A DNA stretch of 10,329 nucleotides, from assembly GCA_016256075.1 (NCBI GenBank), contig SDVU01000816.1, positions 1 through 10,329 of the forward strand. The letters run 5' to 3'. The position numbers and the translations under genes are program-made. Below the pieces are notes generated by a model that searched no databases, was not told where the DNA came from, and was given only the letters and a program-made list of their open reading frames with translations. Shown piece by piece: positions 7,401 to 10,329 of the stretch; the first letter of the stretch is position 1; every line of letters begins with the position of its first letter. The stretch is from Dictyocoela muelleri. Taxonomy: Eukaryota; Microsporidia.

Positions 7401-7428
7401 TATATAAATTTTTACGATCCCGTTCATG
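7401..7428 (+). promoter_or_regulatory. Start-signal look-alike: TATA box, CCC and ATG
   Basis: TATATAAA at 7401-7408, CCC at 7419-7421 and ATG at 7426-7428 repeat the arrangement in front of the TFIIF beta gene. The reading frame behind it (beginning MKENIFEKLNLLQKAEI) is short and unrecognised. It could be the start of a decayed gene, of the LTR-element fossil downstream, or chance in AT-rich DNA. Confidence 0.3.
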
Positions 7429-8229
7429 AAAGAAAATATTTTTGAAAAATTAAATCTTTTACAAAAAGCAGAAATAACCAATAAAAATATAATAAGACTA
7501 TATAACATCACAAATGACCAGAGCGTTCAATATAACTGTCATGTAACATTGCACCAAATGACATGACTTCTTTTGTGAAACATATATTGTTTCATAACGT
7601 ATCTATAACATAGTTTTATAATAAACTATTCAGGAGAACGCTTATGGCAAAAGAGTGGTTTTAATAAAAATTACATAAATAGAAACATTTTCTCAAACTT
7701 TTACTCTTCTAATGGTTCAATAAGATGAACCATGTAAATTTGAATTCAAAGACAGAAAAAGAAAAAAATTTTATCGGAAAAAGAATCTTTATACTCTAAC
7801 AAAACTCTAACACCAACTAGGTATTTACAAGCCGACTGTAACGTACCGAATACAGAAAAAAAATCAAAAGAGATTTACCACTGTTTGACACGTTAACAAT
7901 AGACATATTTCAGGTAATGACCCCATTCCGGAATACCATCGCGCAACAAAATGGAACAAAATAAAAATACTCAACGTATTTAAATCCCTATGCTTTGATG
8001 AAATATTAATATTTGTAAACCCCTTAAATGATATTTAAATGATATTTAAGTGATATTTAAAAAAAATTTACAGCAGAAATTATACGAATCTATTTTTCAA
8101 TATCTGCGTTATTTAAAAAACCTTAAATCAAAAATTTTTATACAGTTACATTGTATAATGAAACAATCGATGGAACGATTAAAAGAATAAGTATTCACAA
8201 AATTTTACAAAAAATGAAATAAAAAGAAT
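7429..8229. other. AT-rich stretch, possibly part of a decayed retroelement
   Basis: No intact gene. A perfect 8-bp hairpin lies at 7712-7733 (ATGGTTCA, six-base loop, TGAACCAT) and an 11-base tandem repeat at 8026-8058. Its position just upstream of the Gag-like fossil makes a shared origin possible, but no motif proves it. Confidence 0.35.
8026..8058. repeat. Three tandem copies of an 11-base unit
   Basis: The unit AAATGATATTT occurs at 8026-8036 and 8037-8047, and once more with a single change at 8048-8058. Confidence 0.85.
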
Positions 8230-8505
8230 AACATAAAATTCTTTTATTGATGGAATTGAAAATATAATCCTTACAAAGTTTGTATCTGAAGGAAATATAA
8301 ATTTTCAACAAACTCTTGAAAAAATAAACGAAACTGAAAATTTTTAGTTTTAGCAGAAAAACGAGCGAAAAGAATTTTAAACTTAAAGAATCTATAAGAG
8401 ATAAAAAATGGTGTAAACATCATAAATTATCAACTCATAATGATAATGAATGTTTTGTTAAAAATATAAAAAATAACATCAAAAAATAAACCATGTTAAA
8501 GATTT
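8230..8505 (+). mobile_element. Fossil Gag fragment of an LTR retrotransposon, probably Ty3/gypsy
   Basis: A zinc-knuckle-like motif with spacing C-x2-H-x4-H-x4-C is encoded at 8412-8453 (residues CKHHKLSTHNDNEC). It is followed by a lysine- and asparagine-rich tail and preceded by a charged, helical-looking stretch (around 8236-8335) of the kind found before the knuckle in Gag proteins of fungal and microsporidian Ty3/gypsy elements. The copy is broken, with several breaks, and no polymerase part or long terminal repeats were found in the window. It looks old. The family call rests mainly on the knuckle. Confidence 0.45.
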
Positions 8506-8784
8506 GGAAAAAATATGATTTATAAACTGAATTTAAAAGTAGCTGGTGATCTAGAAAGGGTTCTTTCCCTATTTTGTTTCGTGTCCCCTCTAGCTGAAAA
8601 AATTTGATTGGCCCCACTAGAAAACAATAGGCATTTATAAAACAAATTTCCAATTTTTTTTATTGATTTATGTAATTAATAGACGCAAAATAAAATTTTT
8701 TTTAATGAGATGATCGACTCTGATGTTTATAACAAAGTGATTTAAATTAGGTTTGAAGTTTGCAAGTTTAGGTACTGGATACCA
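8506..8784. other. AT-rich unassigned stretch
   Basis: No gene is supported. A small GC-richer island near 8550-8615 includes a tiny hairpin (GAAAG, GGTT, CTTTC). It may be part of the neighbouring mobile-element debris. Confidence 0.35.
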
Positions 8785-8916
8785 GAAAATTTAAATATCT
8801 CCACCCTTGAAAATACACCCCCTACATAAAATTCAAATTGCATCCCAGAAAATCCAAATTGCTCCCCCCTGAAACTCCAATGAACCCCCTTTCGAAAAAA
8901 TGAATGACCACTCTTC
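8785..8916. repeat. Degenerate tandem repeat, about 23-base unit with C-runs
   Basis: Six successive units begin GAAA (the third AAAA) and end in a C-rich block: about 8785-8808, 8809-8827, 8828-8847, 8848-8870, 8871-8893 and 8894-8916. The clearest unit is GAAAATCCAAATTGCTCCCC followed by CCT (8848-8870). Unit length varies from 19 to 24 bases and the units have drifted. The strong strand asymmetry (C-runs on the plus strand only) is unusual for this window. Confidence 0.6.
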
Positions 8917-8980
8917 GGGAAACACTGATCTAGAAAAAAAATATAAAGGATAATGATTTTTTAATAAAAAATTCGAGTTC

Positions 8981-9258
8981 TACCCAGGTCCTTACCCTGA
9001 AAATTTTTCTTTGGAAAAAAGAAACTAAATAATATTCTATACATATTAAGCACTAAAAAGAATATGAAAGTATTTTTCATTAATAATAATTTTTCAATAC
9101 ATAAATGGAAATTTCGCTACGCGAAATTTACATTTATGTATTGAAACATTATTATTAATGAAAAATACTTTCATATTCTTTTTAGTGCTTAATATGTATA
9201 GAATATTATTTAGTTTCTTTTTTTCCAAAGAATATTTTTCAGGGTAAGGACCTGGGTA
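8981..9258. repeat. Nearly perfect 278-base foldback
   Basis: The arms 8981-9117 and 9121-9258 are reverse complements with about four mismatches and one single-base indel, around a three-base centre (TAC) inside CGCTACGCG. The right arm continues as the left terminal repeat of the Merlin element. The left arm is the same sequence in opposite orientation and stops where the two diverge at 8981. The high identity marks it as the youngest rearrangement in the window. Confidence 0.9.
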
Positions 9259-9280
9259 ATAATTACACATCACATAAAAA
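9121..9280. repeat. Left terminal inverted repeat of the Merlin element
   Basis: It starts at GCGAAATTTACATTTATG and pairs with 10205-10329. It also forms the right arm of the foldback at 8981-9258. Confidence 0.7.
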
Positions 9281-9339
9281 TTAAAAATTACTCTTATGCT
9301 ATTTAGAATCAATAAAATAAAAGACGATGAATTTTTGAT

Positions 9340-10134
9340 ATGATAAATAACAATGAATACATAATCAAACTATTTAAAGCATTAGGAATCATTCCAAAAT
9401 CTAAAAAATGTTAAAAATGCAAAGAAAATATAAATGAACAAAAACGTAAATCTGAAAGGATTGGCATAGTTGGTATGTAATTCTTGTAAGAAATATATAA
9501 AAATTTTGCATGATTCTGAGTTTTTCGCCTTAAAATTCGATATAAAAATTTACTCAAATTTACCTATTATTTCTTTACTCGCGTCCGTTTTCTTCTTTCA
9601 TATGTTCTTTTAGATTGTTAAACTATCTGAAGATGGCTATATTTTTTTTTATTGAATTTATTTAGAAAAAATGAAGAATTTCATTGTAAATAATCTATTA
9701 AAATAGGTGGTCCTTTTAAAGAAGTTCAAATTGATGAAAGCCATTGGACCAAATGCAAATATGGTAAAGGTAGAAGGGGGGAAGCAATTTAAATATTTCG
9801 AGCCATAGATGTAAAAAGCAATGTATGTTATTTGGAAAAAGTTTAATCAAGAGACGCTGCGACATTAATTCCAATAATTGAAAAAAAAAATTGAAAAATA
9901 TTATAAAATTATATCTTATCTGTGGGCGCATACAACTCATTGCAAGAAAAAGGTTATTATAGGGATACAGTATCTCATAAGAAAAATTTTGTGGACACAA
10001 TTTCAAAAGCCAATACACAAAAAATTGAAAATTTGTGGATGCATTTAAAGCAGATAAAACATTTGGCTTATGGTATTAATATTGAATCTATTGAAGATCA
10101 TCTAGCTGTTTTTATGTTTTTTTTTGAATTATAA
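9340..10134 (+). pseudogene. Broken Merlin (ISXO2-like) transposase
   Basis: The ATG at 9340 opens MINNNEYIIKLFKALGIIPK, followed by a zinc ribbon made of two C-x2-C pairs: near 9403-9414, where a stop codon now sits between the two Cys codons, and at 9476-9487 (CNSC) in another frame. The catalytic domain begins GGPFKEVQIDESHWTKCKYG at 9706-9765, with the first catalytic Asp codon at 9733-9735. It continues through FRAIDVKSNVCYLE and DAATLIPIIE, then GAYNSLQEKGYYRDTVSHKK, NFVDTISKANTQKIENLWMH and LKQIKHLAYGI, all hallmarks of the ISXO2-like DDE domain. The family's S-D-G-W-x-A-Y motif is damaged to S-V-G-A-Y (about 9919-9933), so the second catalytic Asp is lost. In-frame stops (for example at 9790) and at least two frame changes confirm a dead gene. 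Total length of about 265 codons fits the family. Confidence 0.9.
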
Positions 10135-10204
10135 AAATATCGAATTAGCAGATTTTATCTAATTATTTATAATAAATAATATTTTTTAAAAATATTTTTA
10201 ATTT
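10135..10204. other. AT-rich tail between transposase and terminal repeat
   Basis: The short 3' sequence inside the Merlin element is almost pure A and T, with no further motif. Confidence 0.5.
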
Positions 10205-10329
10205 TATTTTAAATAGATGTGAATTATTACCTGATCCCGAAAATTTTTCTTTAAAAAAAATAAACTAAATGCTTTCTATACATATCTCGGCACTGAAAAA
10301 AAAGAATATGAAAGTTTTTTTTATAATAA
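10205..10329. repeat. Right terminal inverted repeat of the Merlin element (partial)
   Basis: In the same orientation as the left arm of the foldback: CCGAAAATTTTTCTTT, then TAAACTAAAT, TTCTATACATAT, GCACTG and AGAATATGAAAG follow in the same order as 8991-9090. It has more differences than the two foldback arms have from each other. It is cut by the window end. Confidence 0.75.

Larger units (their letters stand above)
9121..10329 (+). mobile_element. Decayed Merlin-family DNA transposon, runs off the right edge
   Basis: A broken ISXO2-like transposase (9340-10134) lies between inverted copies of one sequence: 9121 to about 9280, and about 10205 to the window end. The match continues past the foldback limit into TAATTATTACC/AATTATTACC, so these two are the element's own terminal repeats. 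By comparison with the left end, roughly 30 bases of the right repeat lie beyond the window, giving a total near 1.24 kb, a normal Merlin size. The copy is dead. The 8-9 bp target duplication usual for the family cannot be tested here. Confidence 0.75.

Noticed and set aside
8435-8653. Minus-strand hydrophobic open frame of 72 codons
   Set aside because: It overlaps the Gag-like fossil on the other strand, has AT-rich low-complexity composition and no start signal.
9094-9312. Minus-strand open frame across the foldback
   Set aside because: It is produced by the palindrome and the Merlin terminal repeat, and has no protein features.
9716-10018. Minus-strand open frame of 100 codons
   Set aside because: It is antisense to the Merlin transposase remnant, whose plus-strand motifs are unmistakable.
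1-10329. CRISPR array, operons or a prokaryotic defence system
   Set aside because: There are no regularly spaced repeats with unique spacers and no clustered genes. The single gene and the transposon families are eukaryotic.

Overview
The window looks like a gene-poor, transposon-littered stretch of a very AT-rich eukaryotic nuclear genome, most probably a microsporidian with an expanded genome. Three things point there. The only intact gene is a small, stripped-down TFIIF beta subunit without visible introns. Its start codon sits four bases behind a CCC motif with a TATA-like box just upstream, the compact start signal known from microsporidia. The dead transposons belong to families common in that group (FLYWCH-type MULE and Merlin). 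The species is not identifiable from this window alone.

Layout. 1-590: short repeats, a G10 run and a degenerate foldback element with a GC-rich tip (core 236-529). 591-1251: AT-rich, nothing coding, one small inverted repeat. 1252-2893: a decayed Mutator-like (MULE) transposon with recognisable terminal inverted repeats and a broken minus-strand transposase (FLYWCH zinc finger, DDE start, C-terminal TTNAIEGWNR motif). 2894-5057: AT-rich and mostly unassigned, with an inverted-repeat pair at 3748-3778 and 4440-4470, a doubtful FLYWCH-like scrap and a second foldback at 4520-4678. 5058-5714 (minus): TFIIF beta, the only confident host gene. 6043-6372 and 6573-6915: two diverged copies of a roughly 330-bp repeat with pol III A-box and B-box-like motifs, read as a tRNA-derived SINE. 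6916-7022: a GC-richer patch of unknown origin. 7100-8500: AT-rich, with a start-signal look-alike and a small fossil of an LTR-retrotransposon Gag. 8785-8916: a degenerate C-rich tandem repeat. 8981-9258: a nearly perfect 278-bp foldback. 9121 to the window end: a decayed Merlin transposon whose left terminal repeat is the right arm of that foldback and whose right terminal repeat runs off the window.

There is no operon-like gene cooperation here: one essential transcription-factor gene is surrounded by mobile-element debris. The best leads are the SINE-like pair and the Merlin terminal repeats arranged head to head. I found no evidence of a new multi-gene system.
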